DNA of 64,000 nt from Paramyrothecium sp. XJ0827 (lineage: Eukaryota > Ascomycota > Sordariomycetes > Hypocreales > Stachybotryaceae), in assembly GCA_020881915.1 (NCBI GenBank), contig JAJFPB010000001.1, forward strand, positions 620,001-684,000, written 5' to 3'. The position numbers and the translations under genes are program-made. Positions 12,347 to 24,188 of this stretch are shown here, piece by piece. The notes under the pieces were generated by a model. The model searched no databases, had not been told where the DNA came from, and saw nothing but the letters and a program-made list of their open reading frames with translations. Numbering within the stretch: position 1 is the first letter of the stretch; the number at the start of each line of letters is the position of its first letter.

Positions 12347-14105
12347 ATGGATGCGCCTAGCCTTTCATCAAAAATTGCAACGTATGGAGTTTACTTGACT
12401 TTGCTTTGGGTAAGGCCATACCAAACGTTTCGTTCAAATTAGCACCTTGTCCATGTTCTAACATCTCCAGTGCCTTTGGATTTGCTGTCATCGCCTTTTC
12501 CTTGACCCACTTCGCAACTACCCCGGACCGTTCTTGGCTCGCCTCACAAATGCATACGCCGCGTGGTTTGCAATCCGGAAGAATTTGCACCTAGTAATAT
12601 ATCAGAACTTTCTGAAATACGGTAAGACTCTGTTAATTCTTCTTAAGCGTACTTACTGATGACATATTGCAGGTCCCGTCGTTCGGCAAGGGCCGGATCG
12701 TCTCGTTTTCAATACCATCACGGCACTATACGGTTAGTTCATTGCAAAGGGCTGGTCTAGAAGTCATGAATTGACTAGGCCAGACATATATCCAAACTCC
12801 AAGGTGACAAAGGGCCATGCCTACCTTGCTTCGCATTTGACTGGCCAAAATACCAGCGTCTTCAACACCGTGGACCGAGTACAGCACCGCCGAAAACGGA
12901 GACTTATTGGCGAGGCCGTAACTGACCGCTCAATGCGTCTTTTTGAACTGGCAATGAAGACTGAGGTTGACGTGTTTCTCTGCAAACTTGTTAAGGCATG
13001 GCAGAACAAGTCTGCAGTTGATATGACAACCGCATGTCAACAACTAGGCGTCGACATTGTAGGTATGCTCGCCTTCGGATATCCTCTACGGACACAGACA
13101 GAAGAAACCTACCGGTTCCTGCAGGCAGCCATGGATGGCACTGTTTGGAGAGTAAGCGTCTACATGCAGCTACCAGCTCTTGCATTGCTCGAACCTCTGC
13201 TCAAGCTCCTTGGGCAGAAGCAGCTCATTAAGTTCACCAAAGCAGTAGAGCATATGACAGATACACGCACTGCAGAGCCAAGGGATGCTCGTCAGGACCT
13301 CTACAAAGTGCTAGCCAAGCAAATCGGCGCTGGGTCGGATGAAATTTCGGAGGCCGAGATATGGTCGGAAGCAATGTTTTTCATCATCGCTGGCGGCAAC
13401 ACTACCGCTACTGCCATGAGCGCTATGTTATTCTACCTTTCGCGCAACCGCGCGGCATATGATATCCTTGCCGCCGAAATCCGAACCAAGTTTGAGGACG
13501 ACAGCCAGATATGCGGAGGAACCAAGCTGAACAGTTGCAAGTACCTCAGAGCATGTATTGATGAGACACTACGGATGTCGATTCCTTCTATTTCTACTCT
13601 TTGGCGGGAGCAAGATACATCAGTCGCCGGGACCAACGAGCCTTTTATTGTGGATGGCTACCGAATCCCACGCGGCACACAAGTTGGCGTCAACCTGTAC
13701 GCCTTGTTCCATAATGAAGAGTACTTTCCGGACTCGTTCACGTGGCAACCAGCACGATGGCTTGATGACGGCACGTCAAACGAGGGGACCAAGGATGCTG
13801 CTTGCGCGACTATGCAGAAGGCCTTCGTTCCGTTCATACTCGGTGATCGAGCATGCGCCGGGCGAACAATGGCCTATTTAGAGGCTAGTTTGACAATTGC
13901 TCGTTTGATTTGGTATTTCGACTTTGAGAGGGCTCCTGGACCAGCCGGAGATATTGGGGCCGGGACGCCAGGTCGAATGGATGGGCGGCATCGGCCTGGG
14001 GAGTACCAGCTCTATGACGTGTTTGTCGCGGAACATCACGGTCCAAATCTGATGTTTTACCCGCGCAACGAGTCTTGGAAAAATCTGAAGGCAGTAAACC
14101 AATAG
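12347..14105 (+). CDS. Cytochrome P450 monooxygenase
   Basis: Microsomal haem-thiolate monooxygenase. Exons 12347-12409, 12471-12621, 12673-12732 and 12784-14105 give 531 residues. An N-terminal membrane anchor (GVYLTLLWCLWICC) is followed by the Pro-rich hinge LRNYPGPF. The substrate-entry region then reads KYGPVVRQGPDRLVFNT, and the C-helix region QHRRKRRLIG. The I-helix has AGGNTTATA, and the K-helix ExxR is ETLR. The haem loop is FILGDRACAGR, with the cysteine ligand in place. All hallmark motifs are intact, so it is probably active. It lies tail-to-tail with a DUF4267 gene 140 bp away, a pairing that suggests specialised metabolism. It might modify the isocyanide product made about 6 kb to the left, but the pectate lyase lies between, so that link is only an inference. 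The P450 family number cannot be given from sight. Confidence 0.95.
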
Positions 14106-14245
14106 TAAATGCGATCGGTTCGTTTTTCATTGAAGACAGAATGATATGTACTTTTCTAGATGACCGAACCAGCTGGCGAGAGCATCCTTCGATAGACTGG
14201 TCTGCTACTCCATACCATCATGCAGTGCCGTCTGATGCCAAATCC

Positions 14246-14716
14246 CTATGCCTTGGTTCGAGAAGTCTTTGTGCTACCTTGAGTCAACCCAAGAAAGCCC
14301 ACAGCGGCAAATGCAAACGAGCCAATAAGCCGGAACCAAGCCCATCCTTCATCACCATAATTGTAACACACCAAGAAGTCATTAATTCCAAGCCACGCGG
14401 TTCCCATAAGTAGAGTATCACAAGCTCCGTACTGCCCGCGCCAGTAGAATGCGTGCATGGCCAGACCAAGAAGAGTGGTGCGGCCTCCACCGGCCTTCCA
14501 GACGGGCCAAGTCTCTTGGATCTCAGCAATTGAAGGCGGCAAGCCGTAAAGTGTCATGCCAACTTGAGGTTCAAGAAATGGACCCGCGCAGTAGGAAAAG
14601 GCGAAATAGAGCGCGGGAAGGTGACGAATGCTGAAATCGTTGAACATGAAGTTTTCACGTCGAAGCCTGCGAGCGCTGTCTGTGCCTTCTTCGTAATTGT
14701 AGATTGTTCTCTTCAT
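14246..14716 (-). CDS. DUF4267 small integral membrane protein
   Basis: Single-exon gene for a 156-residue membrane protein with about four hydrophobic segments. The segment FSIRHLPALYFAFSY near residue 28, the RTTLLGLAMHAFYWRGQ block near the middle and the GINDFLVCYNYGDEG loop match the DUF4267 pattern as I know it. The biochemical role of the family is unknown. Fungal members are often seen near oxygenase genes in metabolite clusters. The start at 14716 is the first ATG; a second in-frame ATG at 14647 would remove a polar tail of 23 residues. It lies tail-to-tail with the P450. Confidence 0.8.
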   Translation of the reverse strand: MKRTIYNYEEGTDSARRLRRENFMFNDFSIRHLPALYFAFSYCAGPFLEPQVGMTLYGLPPSIAEIQETWPVWKAGGGRTTLLGLAMHAFYWRGQYGACDTLLMGTAWLGINDFLVCYNYGDEGWAWFRLIGSFAFAAVGFLGLTQGSTKTSRTKA

Positions 14717-16118
14717 AAGCTTAAGTAATTGTTACGAGGGACAGAAGCACGCATGAGGGGAAGTGATCATTGTCTGAAAGAAGTTTGTCAGCGCGCATTG
14801 TTGGTTCCGACAAAAGGGATACGTCACCTTGTGAATGGCCAAGCCAACTCCTTGGCCGCATGAAATTTCCGAAGGACATTGCCAACCATTACGTTTGTCA
14901 ATACATCACATTTCTCCAATCTTGGAGCTTGAGCTGTCCATACACCGCTCCGAGTAGCGAGAATACTTTCTATATCTAAGTTGTAGGTTTTCTGGCCTCC
15001 GCAGAATGCCGAGAACTATGTTCCTGTCGCTTCGAAGAAAGATTCGAAGGCACTAAGGCGCAACGAAAACGTGTCCGGGCTAAATGGATTTGTCTAGTCT
15101 GACCTTACCTCCATGGAGTGTCTTGCAGAGGCAGACGAACAATGGCGGTCAACGTGAAGAAAGACTTAGCCTAGAGGTCATCTGGCCATGTTGACCACTT
15201 TCACAGCTGTCGCTTCTCCGACAAATCATTCAGGCAAACAGCGATGCGACCGGATGACTGCAGGCGGTGGGCCACACGAGCCCATGCATATGCAAGTGGC
15301 CTTTTTACAGCTTCAATCTGTATGCCGTGCCGCGATCACATGCTCCATTGGCTCGGAGCCAACAACTAACAACTAGAATGAACCTCGAGTTACGTTGGCG
15401 CCTTAATTCGATGGATGGCCACGAGTTGTCCACGTTTGCGATTGGCTGTAGGCGAACAGCAGCGGGCGCACCACCCTGGGCCAAGCCGGAATTTCTAGAC
15501 CTGCATGATTTTCCTTGGCTATGCACCACTGGGTTGCAGCACATCGTGCTAGTATGCGTACCGCAACCAGACGGCTCCGCAGGCGAGGTTCCAGCGCAGC
15601 CAACATGACCATCGGGCCACGTGCTTGTGAGGGGTGGTGAATCTCGTGTTGTTGCAGGACCGCGAATAGCATGGCGAGGCATGATGGAATGCACTTGTTA
15701 AGCCAACACAAACGGTCTTGGGAAAACAATTCCCATCCAGCGAGTTAATGATATCAGCGGCAAATGGCTGGGAATCTGCATGGTGAGATTAAAGCACGAC
15801 TAGTCGAACCTCTCTGTGGACTGAGGAGGGAAGATGTTGAGTAGCCACGATGTTCATTGTGAGAAAGAAACATGATTGCATAGTCCAGTAAATCTCCATC
15901 ATGCATCATCAATTCATGTACATGGAAGCAAGGTATGCAAGGATCGCTAAATACATCTCAGATCCTTACGCTGGGGCGCAAATATCCAAGCACCTAATCA
16001 TGGAGCAAAAATACCGTTGTCTCCTTGCGCAACTCGGGTAGACCAGAGCTAGCTGAGAAGCTTGGGGAGTCGGCGAAAAAAAGAAGAAGAGTCCGCTCGG
16101 CAGAGTTTCATTGTGCGT
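14717..16118. other. intergenic, no gene seen
   Basis: About 1.4 kb. Short open frames at 15267-15729 overlap on both strands and show no domain, signal peptide or compositional support. Confidence 0.55.
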
Positions 16119-16973
16119 CTAGCAGGCACCGTCCTTCTTGCCGGGACCACTGTAGTTCTGGCAAGGGGTCTTGGCGTCAGTGCACACGTTCTTGAGGGTA
16201 GCCTTGTCGCCATTGGACTTGGTGATGCCGGCAACTTCGCCACCCTTGCGGGCAGTGACACCCTCGATGTAGACCTCACGGGCACACTTTCCGCACTGTG
16301 TAGAGTTAGAAACTCGCATTTGGAAACAAGGGATGAGAGAGAATACATACAGTGCCGCAAGAGCGGTAGACCTTGCCATAGTCTTCAGCATAGAAGTTGA
16401 TGATCTGGGAGAGGGTTAGCTTCATGGCAAGGAGCTGAAGAGGAGCCGTCTTGTGTACGTACGTTCACCTTTCCGCATCCGTTGTGCTGGATGATCTTGT
16501 CGGACGCGTGGTAGGCACCACCACCAACAATCCAAGTGACGTCTCCTGCCTTGTCGTCTTTCTGTAGAATGGTTAGACTCGCCATCGTGGATCGCACTCT
16601 GAACTCAGGTTCTTACAATGGAAATGGCGTCTTCGCAGACATCCTCGAACCAGATGAACTCGAGGTTGCAGCCACCGCCCTTGCAGTAAACACCCTCTCC
16701 GGCAGTCTTGCCAATGATGACGTTCCTCAGGGTGCCGCCCTTCTCGACAACGAAAGCGGTATCCTTCTCGCCACCTTCGCTTTGGCCGTTGCAAGAAGTG
16801 GGATTTCGGTCATACTTGGCCCAACCACCGTCAAAGACCTGGCCAGCCTTGACATAGATCGGGGCAGAGATCTGCTTAGTCGAAGTCGGCTTGGGAACAC
16901 CGCCCTCATATCCCAGGCAAGCAAAAGCTGTGGGCAGGGCAGCGAGCAGGGTGATGGCGACGTTGGCAAGCAT
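16119..16973 (-). CDS. Secreted pectate lyase, PL3
   Basis: Small extracellular pectate lyase predicted to cut homogalacturonan by beta-elimination. Exons 16973-16617, 16561-16463, 16404-16351 and 16295-16119 give 228 residues, about the usual PL3 length. The first 18 or so residues ([18 protein letters not shown]) are a signal peptide. Family features include the [13 protein letters not shown] region, [18 protein letters not shown], the VCEDAISI segment containing the calcium-binding acidic residues, [18 protein letters not shown] and the cysteine-rich end [12 protein letters not shown]. Cys pairs across the whole length suit a disulfide-stabilised beta-helix. A minus-strand TATATAAG lies about 90 bp upstream. 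No cellulose-binding module is present. Confidence 0.95.
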
Positions 16974-19261
16974 TTTGGCAAGCGGAGTTGAATGAGATCA
17001 CTGTTTGGTGATGATTGATAGCTCTGACGATCTCGAACATCAAACGGCGATCTACGAACGGCACTTATATACTAGGACTATTCCCTACTATGCCTTCTTT
17101 AAGGTCATAGTATAACTGCCTTAAGCTTGATGAGTGGTGAGACATGTGGGCTCAAGTGTGGAGAGCTTCTACCCCACACGCCTTATTGGTGCATTTTTTT
17201 CCGGGCATCTATGGATGGCTCGTATGACAAGCAGCCGGTATTGGCGGCGCCACTGATTGGTGGTTTCTCGCATAAGTTGTCTACTTTGGACATCCAACAA
17301 GTCGGAAGGCCAGTGTCCGCCTCGCAGTTCCTTGACCCGAGCGAGCACAACCGCCCAGGGGCAGCCAGCACCAGGCCAGTAAATGCCATGGCACCTGCAG
17401 ATTGATAGGGGCACCGGCAGATGATTTTGTCCCGTTAAACCAACCACTTGGCAAATTGCAGGGGCGACGAATTCTCCGAGCGACGCCTGACGGGGAACTA
17501 ACTTGCAGGGGTTGCTAAGAGAACATATGCGCACCTATCGCACATGGCGATTCTATTCCGTCTGGTGATCTTCCCTTTCGGCCCAGCCGGATGTAAACAA
17601 AGCGGGATGACAATGCATGATACTCATAGACTTGCCGCATTGAGTGATTCTAACACTGAGCGGTTTGATAGTGAGCTTTCTCCTGGCAGAAATAACACCA
17701 AGGGGGGAGCAAGGATAGAGAACAACCCATTTCACTGATACGTTGAGAGATAAGAACTATAACATGGGCTACTGGCATAGAAAAGATGAGCATGACGGGT
17801 GTCGAAGGCCTACTGAGTGTCCAAGCCTGCCATCGGTATTACAAGGAGACAGAGTGAGACAAATTGACTGACAGCATCCACCTGAATGAAACGAAGGTGC
17901 TGTGAGCATGGGTCTCCGACCACGAGGCAATCTTGGCATTGTGGGGAGCTCTTGACCAGCAGGAAAATACGGCAGGTCGAATTTGTACTTTGCCTCGCAT
18001 GACGACATGTGGAGGCAATTCACATGAGACGTTTTTGTCTCAAGTCACTAGATAAGCATTTGGACATATTTTTGCTCAATGGGGAAGATTAAATGCTACC
18101 TTAAGCTGCTGTCACCTCCATCTCCGAGCCGTAAATGATAAACCTCAGCTAGCCGACGTAATAAGTGCGGCAGTTGTGGTGGATGTTGGAGGTTGTCCAG
18201 TACCGCCCACCGGACTTTGGCCGAGCAATATAGGTATACTGCTTTTTTAGCTTTGGCAGGGTGTTTTTAATCTGGCAATGGTTCCCATCCCCTTGATTGT
18301 CAAAAGGTGCAGGTCATGTACCCGTCGGATAATTGACGTTCATGCCGCAAATTGCAGCCCCTTTGGTGGCTTCGATCCCGTTAATTGTATTGATTCGGGG
18401 CTCTTTATTGGTGCTGCACGTGTCACCCGATATGCTTTTTGCAGTCGTCGGCATGTGAGTTCGAATGCTGACAGTGCCGTTCCCATTGAAGTCGAAATTC
18501 ATATCAGCAGCCTGAAGGCTCCGCTACCATTGATAGGTTAGTTTACTGAGCTGCCTGGGAAAAGCAGCATATTAAGATAGCACAGTGAGTCCGTGAGCCA
18601 ATCCATGAGTCGAAGCAAATGGAAATCGAGACAGAAAGAAGGGAGGCTGTTTACAAAACGTCTTGTGCGCTGAAACAACGGAGATTCTCAGCAGATCTGG
18701 TACGGGTGGTGCTGTTGGACAGGGTGGCTCCGTCTCTGAAGACGAATGGCGCGTCTGCATCACAAGTTTCGTTTGTAGACGTCAGCTAGCAGAATGGCCA
18801 ATCAATTTCCGCATAATATTGAAACGAAACACAAGGATATCTGTTTGATAGAACACGGATAGGCATTTCTGCAGTCAATAATACAACAGGGCAATTAATT
18901 GCGGACCTTGCTTTCTAAGATATATGTCTGATAGTAGATTTTGAAAACACGAGGACGTGGAAACAACGAATTATCGGGTGATAGACTCAGTTCAACCTGT
19001 ATGTACATTCCTTCGTGAAATAAGCTCTATCATCTATACTAGTAGATCTAATGGAAGTATGTTGGGAATTGTATGCTCTTCGTGTTAATACGCCCCTGCA
19101 CCCTGCATTACGGTAATAATGCATTAAAGATTGGAATGTGAGAGTGGCCCTGTCAAAGACAGAACCGACCTCATTGAATGAGAGTCAGAAGTCTATAGCT
19201 TATTTCGTGATGAAACAGTCAACAAGTAAAGGATAAGATCCAAAATGGGTCATTTCTTCAT
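16974..19261. other. intergenic, no confident gene
   Basis: About 2.3 kb. The PL3 promoter occupies the left end. A minus-strand open frame at 18314-18502 (62 codons, real ATG, Thr/Asn-rich) has no signal peptide or partner exon that I can find. Nothing else is seen. Confidence 0.5.
17064..17071 (-). promoter_or_regulatory. TATA-like element of PL3 gene
   Basis: Reads TATATAAG on the minus strand, about 90 bp upstream of the PL3 ATG, a position that fits a strong inducible promoter. Confidence 0.45.
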
Positions 19262-21027
19262 TTAGACCCCAAAGCCCTCTTCCCGCTGTTCACCGGCTTT
19301 TGGTGTTTTGACTGTTTTCCATTCGAGCAAACAAGCAGCAACAAAAGCGAGGCAAGAGACAGCCATAGCGCAGTAGAACACATGACTAATTCCTTTGTTG
19401 TACGCGCCGAGAAGAGATGGAAGCTGTTCCTGCGTGACAGCGTTCGACAAGTCTGTTGCTCCACTGCCCAATACCTGCGACAAATCCAAGTCGGGGATAC
19501 TCTTGCTCAATTCGCTAGTCAATGTGTTGGTCAAGATCACTTGTGAGACACTGACAAAGATGGTGCCGCCGACAAAATTCATGAAGTTGACCATTGTTAG
19601 GCCTGTTGGAATGTCTTCCCGAGGCAGAACAGTTTGGACGGCGTTAATGGCTTGCGTCAGTGCAAGACCCATCCCCGTTCCAAAAAGAACCTGCTTAGTG
19701 TAAGACAGCGGTCATCATAAGATCTAGATCCTCACGAGACTAACCTGGAAACCGATCACTTGTGCGTCGGTAGAATTAACACGCAGAGTCGCCAGCAGTC
19801 CGCACCCGACAATCATGATCGCGGTGCCAAGGATCAGCCACGGTGTGTAGTATCCCGTCTTCGAGACAAGGAAGCCAGAAGCGATGACGAAGACGACCGT
19901 TGTGAGGAAGTATCCGAGCAAGCGAATACCGGCGTCAACAGCCGAAAGCCCTTGAATTGCTTGGTACCAGATAGGCAAGTAAAAAGTGACGATTATCAGT
20001 GCTGATCCAAAACCCAAGGATGACACGGATGCTGCTGCAATGCTCCTTTGACGGATAATCCTGGGAGGCACCGTACCATCGTCGCCAACCCAAAACTGGG
20101 CGAGAGCAAAGGCCAGCAGCAGAATGATTCCTGGAACCAGCGTCCCTACGACCTTGGGACTTCCCCAGGACCGTTCCTCGCCTCCCCATTGCAGCGCTAG
20201 TAAGAGCAATACCAAGCCGGGAGTGAGCAACGCGGTACCAATGGGATCGAACTGCTGGATACGTTGGAAGAGCGAATCGTTAGCTCGCTCCTTGGGAGGT
20301 GGTTTGACAGGTAGCAGCAGCAACAGAACGACGAGTGCAACACCACCTATCGGCAGGTTGATCCAGAAGCACCAGCGCCACGTCACCTTGGTCGCGAAAA
20401 CACCGCCGAGCAGAGGCCCCGCTATGGCGGCTATGCCAAAGGTAGCGGCCAGCAGACCCTGATATTTGGGACGTTTCTCGAGCGGGAGCAGGTCCACAAA
20501 GAGGACTTGGCCGCCAGTCGAGATGCCTGCGCAGCCGATGCCCGCGATCGCGCGACCGATGATGAAGGCAGTGGAGGTAGGAGCCGCAGCGCAGATGACT
20601 GATCCCACCTCAAAAATGACGACGAAGATGTTGAAGGCCCATTTCGAACAAAAGTATGTCTGCCATGCTGGTGGTTAGCAGAGGAACAATGCGTCGTGGA
20701 ATCCGAGTCCGTACATAGACTTTGCCCATCGGCAGCTGGAGTGCGGCAAACGTGAGCAGATAGCCCGATTCGTACCAGGATATGTCGTTGAAAGATCCAA
20801 ATTCGTTTGAAATGGCTGGGACTGCGACGCCGACGATTGTTCGATCCTAGTCAATGAGTAGTCAGGATGGGGCAAGTATTCGAGAAGCCTACTGTGTAGC
20901 TTACGAGCGAGGAGAGAAATGCGGCCAGACATATCGAAAGGACAATTGGAATCATGATTTTGCGCGATGGGTACTCATCAGCACTAGATTCTTGTGTCTT
21001 CTCGACATTTTCAGTTTGTTGTTCCAT
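19262..21027 (-). CDS. MFS drug:H+ antiporter, DHA2 (14-TM) family
   Basis: Plasma-membrane exporter of the DHA2 group that includes fungal toxin and drug efflux pumps. Exons 21027-20905, 20846-20715, 20659-19745 and 19690-19262 give 532 residues. A charged N-terminal tail is followed by MIPIVLSICLAAFLSSLDRT, the typical first membrane segment with its conserved Leu-Asp-Arg-Thr. ISWYESGYLL and LQLPMGKVY come next, then the antiporter signature region GQVLFVDLLPLEKRPKYQG and the motif-C-like GIAAIAGPLLGGVF, followed by WRWCFWINLPIGG. All expected segments are present. It diverges from a Zn2Cys6 regulator across a 423-bp promoter rich in CGG/CCG inverted repeats, so the regulator probably controls it. 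The substrate is unknown; no biosynthetic gene is adjacent, so self-protection against an external compound is as likely as export of a product. Confidence 0.95.
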
Positions 21028-21450
21028 GTTGATTGAAGGTGATGTGAAGATCGCTCCAGATTGAACGGTTGGTGATGGGAACTCATCCTTGAGCGTCCGA
21101 GGGTTGAAGTATATAACGGGCAGAAAACACGAGCTCTGTATCCATCTATGACGCCTGATCTTGTGAAGATTGGATTGTACATGAGAATCTTCGATCAGGG
21201 GCTTAATCGAAGTGTAAGGGGTATCGGCATCGGCTCACCGTAATGATCTCGGACAATCCCCGGCTCGGTACCGAATCCCGAGATCTAAGCTTCTCCCCGA
21301 GGCCAGCCCTTGACGTCAACAAACTTCAATCCTTTCCACCTCGCTACCGAATAATAAGAATAGACAGAGTTCATCGGATTACCGAAAGTACCGAGTCTCG
21401 TTGAAATCGGATTCCGAGCTGGACAAGTGCTGTCCGCCTGTTCGACGGCC
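21028..21450. promoter_or_regulatory. bidirectional promoter with CGG/CCG inverted repeats
   Basis: Shared upstream region of the DHA2 antiporter and the Zn2Cys6 regulator. It contains CGGTACCG at 21266-21273 (two-base spacer), CGGATTACCG at 21375-21384 (four-base spacer) and CGGATTCCG at 21408-21416 (three-base spacer). GATCTCGG at 21245-21252 is mirrored by CCGAGATC at 21278-21285. A perfect TGACGTCA lies at 21311-21318, and a minus-strand TATA-like sequence near 21110. Paired CGG half-sites are the usual targets of Zn2Cys6 dimers; that the neighbouring regulator binds here is inference. Confidence 0.65.
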
Positions 21451-23670
21451 ATGGTGCGCCCCGGCAAAGCACCCGTCAGCTGCATTCCCTGCGCAAAGCG
21501 CAAAGTCCGCTGCGACAAGCAGCAGCCATGCGGCAACTGTAAGCGGCGGCCACAAGACGATTGCGAGTACTCCGTGACAACCGCCTCACCCATCACAAGC
21601 AACGATGCGGAAAACCTGGGGGAGCGGATAGCTCAGCTGGAGCGGTATATCCGGAGGCTCGGTGGCGACCCCCAAGAGGCTCAGCAAATACCCGACGAGG
21701 CTTGTGAAGCGGTCTCAAAGAGTCCTTCCGACAAGAAAAGAAAAATCGAATCCACCTGTGACCGAGCGACGCCGACCAGGGTTCGAACCCAAGACGGATC
21801 TTCCGGGCTGGTCTTGCAGGATGCGGATGCAACCTACATTGAGTCGTCAGTACCCATCGTTTCCAGTTCACGGCGGTATCAACAATCATGTACACTATTC
21901 TCTAATGATAATATATAGGCCTATGTGGTACAGCTGGGGCGGCATCAACCATTCTGGGGAAAGCGTCCCATCAGCCTCAGTCAAGGGGCATCGCCTGCCT
22001 CCTTCAGCAACGCGAACCAGCTATCTGCCTTCCATCTTGGACCCCGTCAAGCTCAAGACGGATGGCTCATCCGATATTTCAGCGCTGCCGACCACTTACC
22101 TGACTAGCCTATGGAAGGTCTTTGTGCGGAATGTGCATCCGTTGGTCAAGATCTTCTTTCACTGGGAGGTGGAACCTGTCATACAGAAAGCGGTTCAGGC
22201 TAACCTCCTCCTGTCGGACGGTGAGAGAGCTCTCGTTTTTGCCATTGTTTTTATGAGCATAACCAGTCTTTCGGAAGAAGGGTGTGTGTCGCTGCTTCAC
22301 CAGACGAAACCAGAGCTTTTGGACCGATTTCAGGAAGCTACGGAGCAATCACTGTTAGGCGTCAATTACGCAACAACCACCAGCATCATGACGCTGCAGG
22401 CTTTCATGTTGTACCTTGTCAGCCTCCTACCCGCTCCCGAAGTTTACTCACTGTGCTAACACCTTATCATTCCAACAGCTCGGGATCAGCGACCGTGCCC
22501 ACCCTGCGGCAGTATACTCGTTGATGGGCGTGGCCGGCCGTATTGCCGAGCGCATGGGCCTGCATCGCGACGGGGAGCTACTCGGCCTGGGCGTTCTGCG
22601 CACCGAGGAGCGTCGCAGAATCTGGTGGCAGCTGCAGTACATGGAGATCACATTGGCACGTCATGTTGGCAGCCTTTGCATAACCCTGTATGCCGACTGG
22701 GACGCCAAGTTGCCCGCGAACCTAGAAGATGAGGACTTGACCCACAACTTGAAGACGCTGCCACCCGAGCGAATCAAGCTTACCAGCATGTCCCAGTGCC
22801 TTTGGAGCTACAATATTTTATATACTCACCGCGAGCTAAGGCGGACGAGTCACGGTATCAAGTCATTGTCGTGGGTGCTCTCACCGCAGGTTCCGCTTGC
22901 TGAGAAAGATGAACTTATCGATGAAATCGAGAGCAAGTTGCGACTGAAGTTTCTCCAGTACTGCGACCTTCTGGACCCGCTGCACGTCAATCTCCAGCTC
23001 GGCATCAATCAATACATTCTTTCTGCTAGAAGAATAACACGACAGCCCGCGCTTGTTAACGCAAGGATTACCGAGATGTCGCGACAAGAGCGCAACGACT
23101 TCCTTCATATTTGCACGAAGGGCCTGGAATATTGCAACATGAGCCAGACGAATGAAATGCTTAAAGGGTACTTGTGGCATAACCGTACTTACTTCCCCTG
23201 GGTTGCATGCGAGCCTCCCCTCCTGCCTTTCCGAGATGATATGGGGCCACTTACGCGAAACAGTTGTGTATGTCATTCTTGAGTCACATCACCGTTTCAA
23301 CGAAGAAGAAGTAGAGGATCTTTGGAGTCTCATCCACAAGACCTACACCGCTCACTCAGACCTACGAACCACAGCCCATCGTGAGGACATCATTTTTGCG
23401 GCTCGCATCACCGTGACATCCTGGAAACGTCATGCTGCTTTCATCCAGGAGAAGTTCCCATCTACGACTCAGGAGACACCGCAATGGATCTTGGAGCTTT
23501 GTCAGAATTTTGATATTCCTCAGCCCACTCATCTGCAGACCTCGACAGATCAACCTCTGTCCTCTGATGTAAGTCAGCTGTTGGGTGAGGAGTTCGACTT
23601 TGACATCGTGGATTGGTCTGCGTGGGATGAGACGTACATGAATCCAGATCTATATCGGACAACCGCATAG
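21451..23670 (+). CDS. Zn2Cys6 transcription factor (fungal_trans), possible frame break
   Basis: Nuclear regulator. Exons 21451-21845, 21919-22417 and from 22479 onward. The binuclear cluster CIPCAKRKVRCDKQQPC followed by CGNC and DDCEY lies at residues 11-40, and a short coiled coil (ERIAQLERYIRRL) follows. The fungal_trans region is centred on AAVYSLMGVAGRIAERMGLH and EERRRIWWQLQYME. Near the C terminus the frame changes between the segment ending NRTYFPW (about 23201) and VVYVILESHHRF (from 23263). The intron expected from alignment to relatives is one base out of phase. An intron 23185-23263 restores the frame but removes the conserved RTYFPW. So the gene either uses that intron, is a recent pseudogene, or carries a sequencing error. 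The ATG at 21451 is preferred because it leads straight into the zinc cluster. Likely regulator of the divergent DHA2 antiporter. Confidence 0.85.
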
Positions 23671-24188
23671 GAGCCAATTGGTCAACCACGGGTGTTTTGA
23701 AAGACTCAAAACGCATATTAGTCGTACATGAACACGCCTTGTGTGGCCGCACTACTCGGGCACTTTTATCACGACAGCCTCGTAAAGGGATGCCTAATAC
23801 GCGCTCTTGGTGTGGAGCAGTGCACATATGGGTCAGTGTGCCCGGATTCGCATTACGCATTTTCATCTTCGAACAGCCGAAGTGCCGTTTGCCGTGTTTA
23901 CGGCGCGTCCGATTGGCTACAGGACTAGTCAAACTGGACGAGTGGAGAGGGTTGCGGATCGTGAGCGAGGCGAAGCTAAATGAAGCGTATTTTGTTACGA
24001 GACAACCAATCAGGAGGCACCTTTAACCGTGCGCAGTTGGACGTGGATTTTCTTACGGAACTTCCGGTGAAGGACAGTAGGTTTATATAACGACCGTCAG
24101 AGTCCGCATCTCGACCGATGTCTCATTCTTCTGTATACCCGACAATCTTTTCAAATCACACGGGCTTGTTGCCTGGCCATCGGTAAAC
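23671..24188. promoter_or_regulatory. upstream region of lysophospholipase, with TATA box
   Basis: About 520 bp. TATATAA at 24084-24090 lies about 100 bp before the ATG. Pyrimidine-rich sequence follows it up to the start codon. No coding signal. Confidence 0.5.
24084..24090 (+). promoter_or_regulatory. TATA box of lysophospholipase
   Basis: TATATAA about 100 bp upstream of the ATG; good core-promoter match and spacing. Confidence 0.45.

Noticed and set aside
18314..18502. 62-codon minus-strand frame, Thr/Asn-rich with two cysteines, effector-like
   Set aside because: No signal peptide and no credible upstream exon; the best candidate intron would be only 23 nt.
21779..21790. GGGTTCGAACCC, like a tRNA T-loop
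   Set aside because: It lies inside the regulator's first exon and no D-arm, anticodon arm or acceptor stem can be drawn around it.
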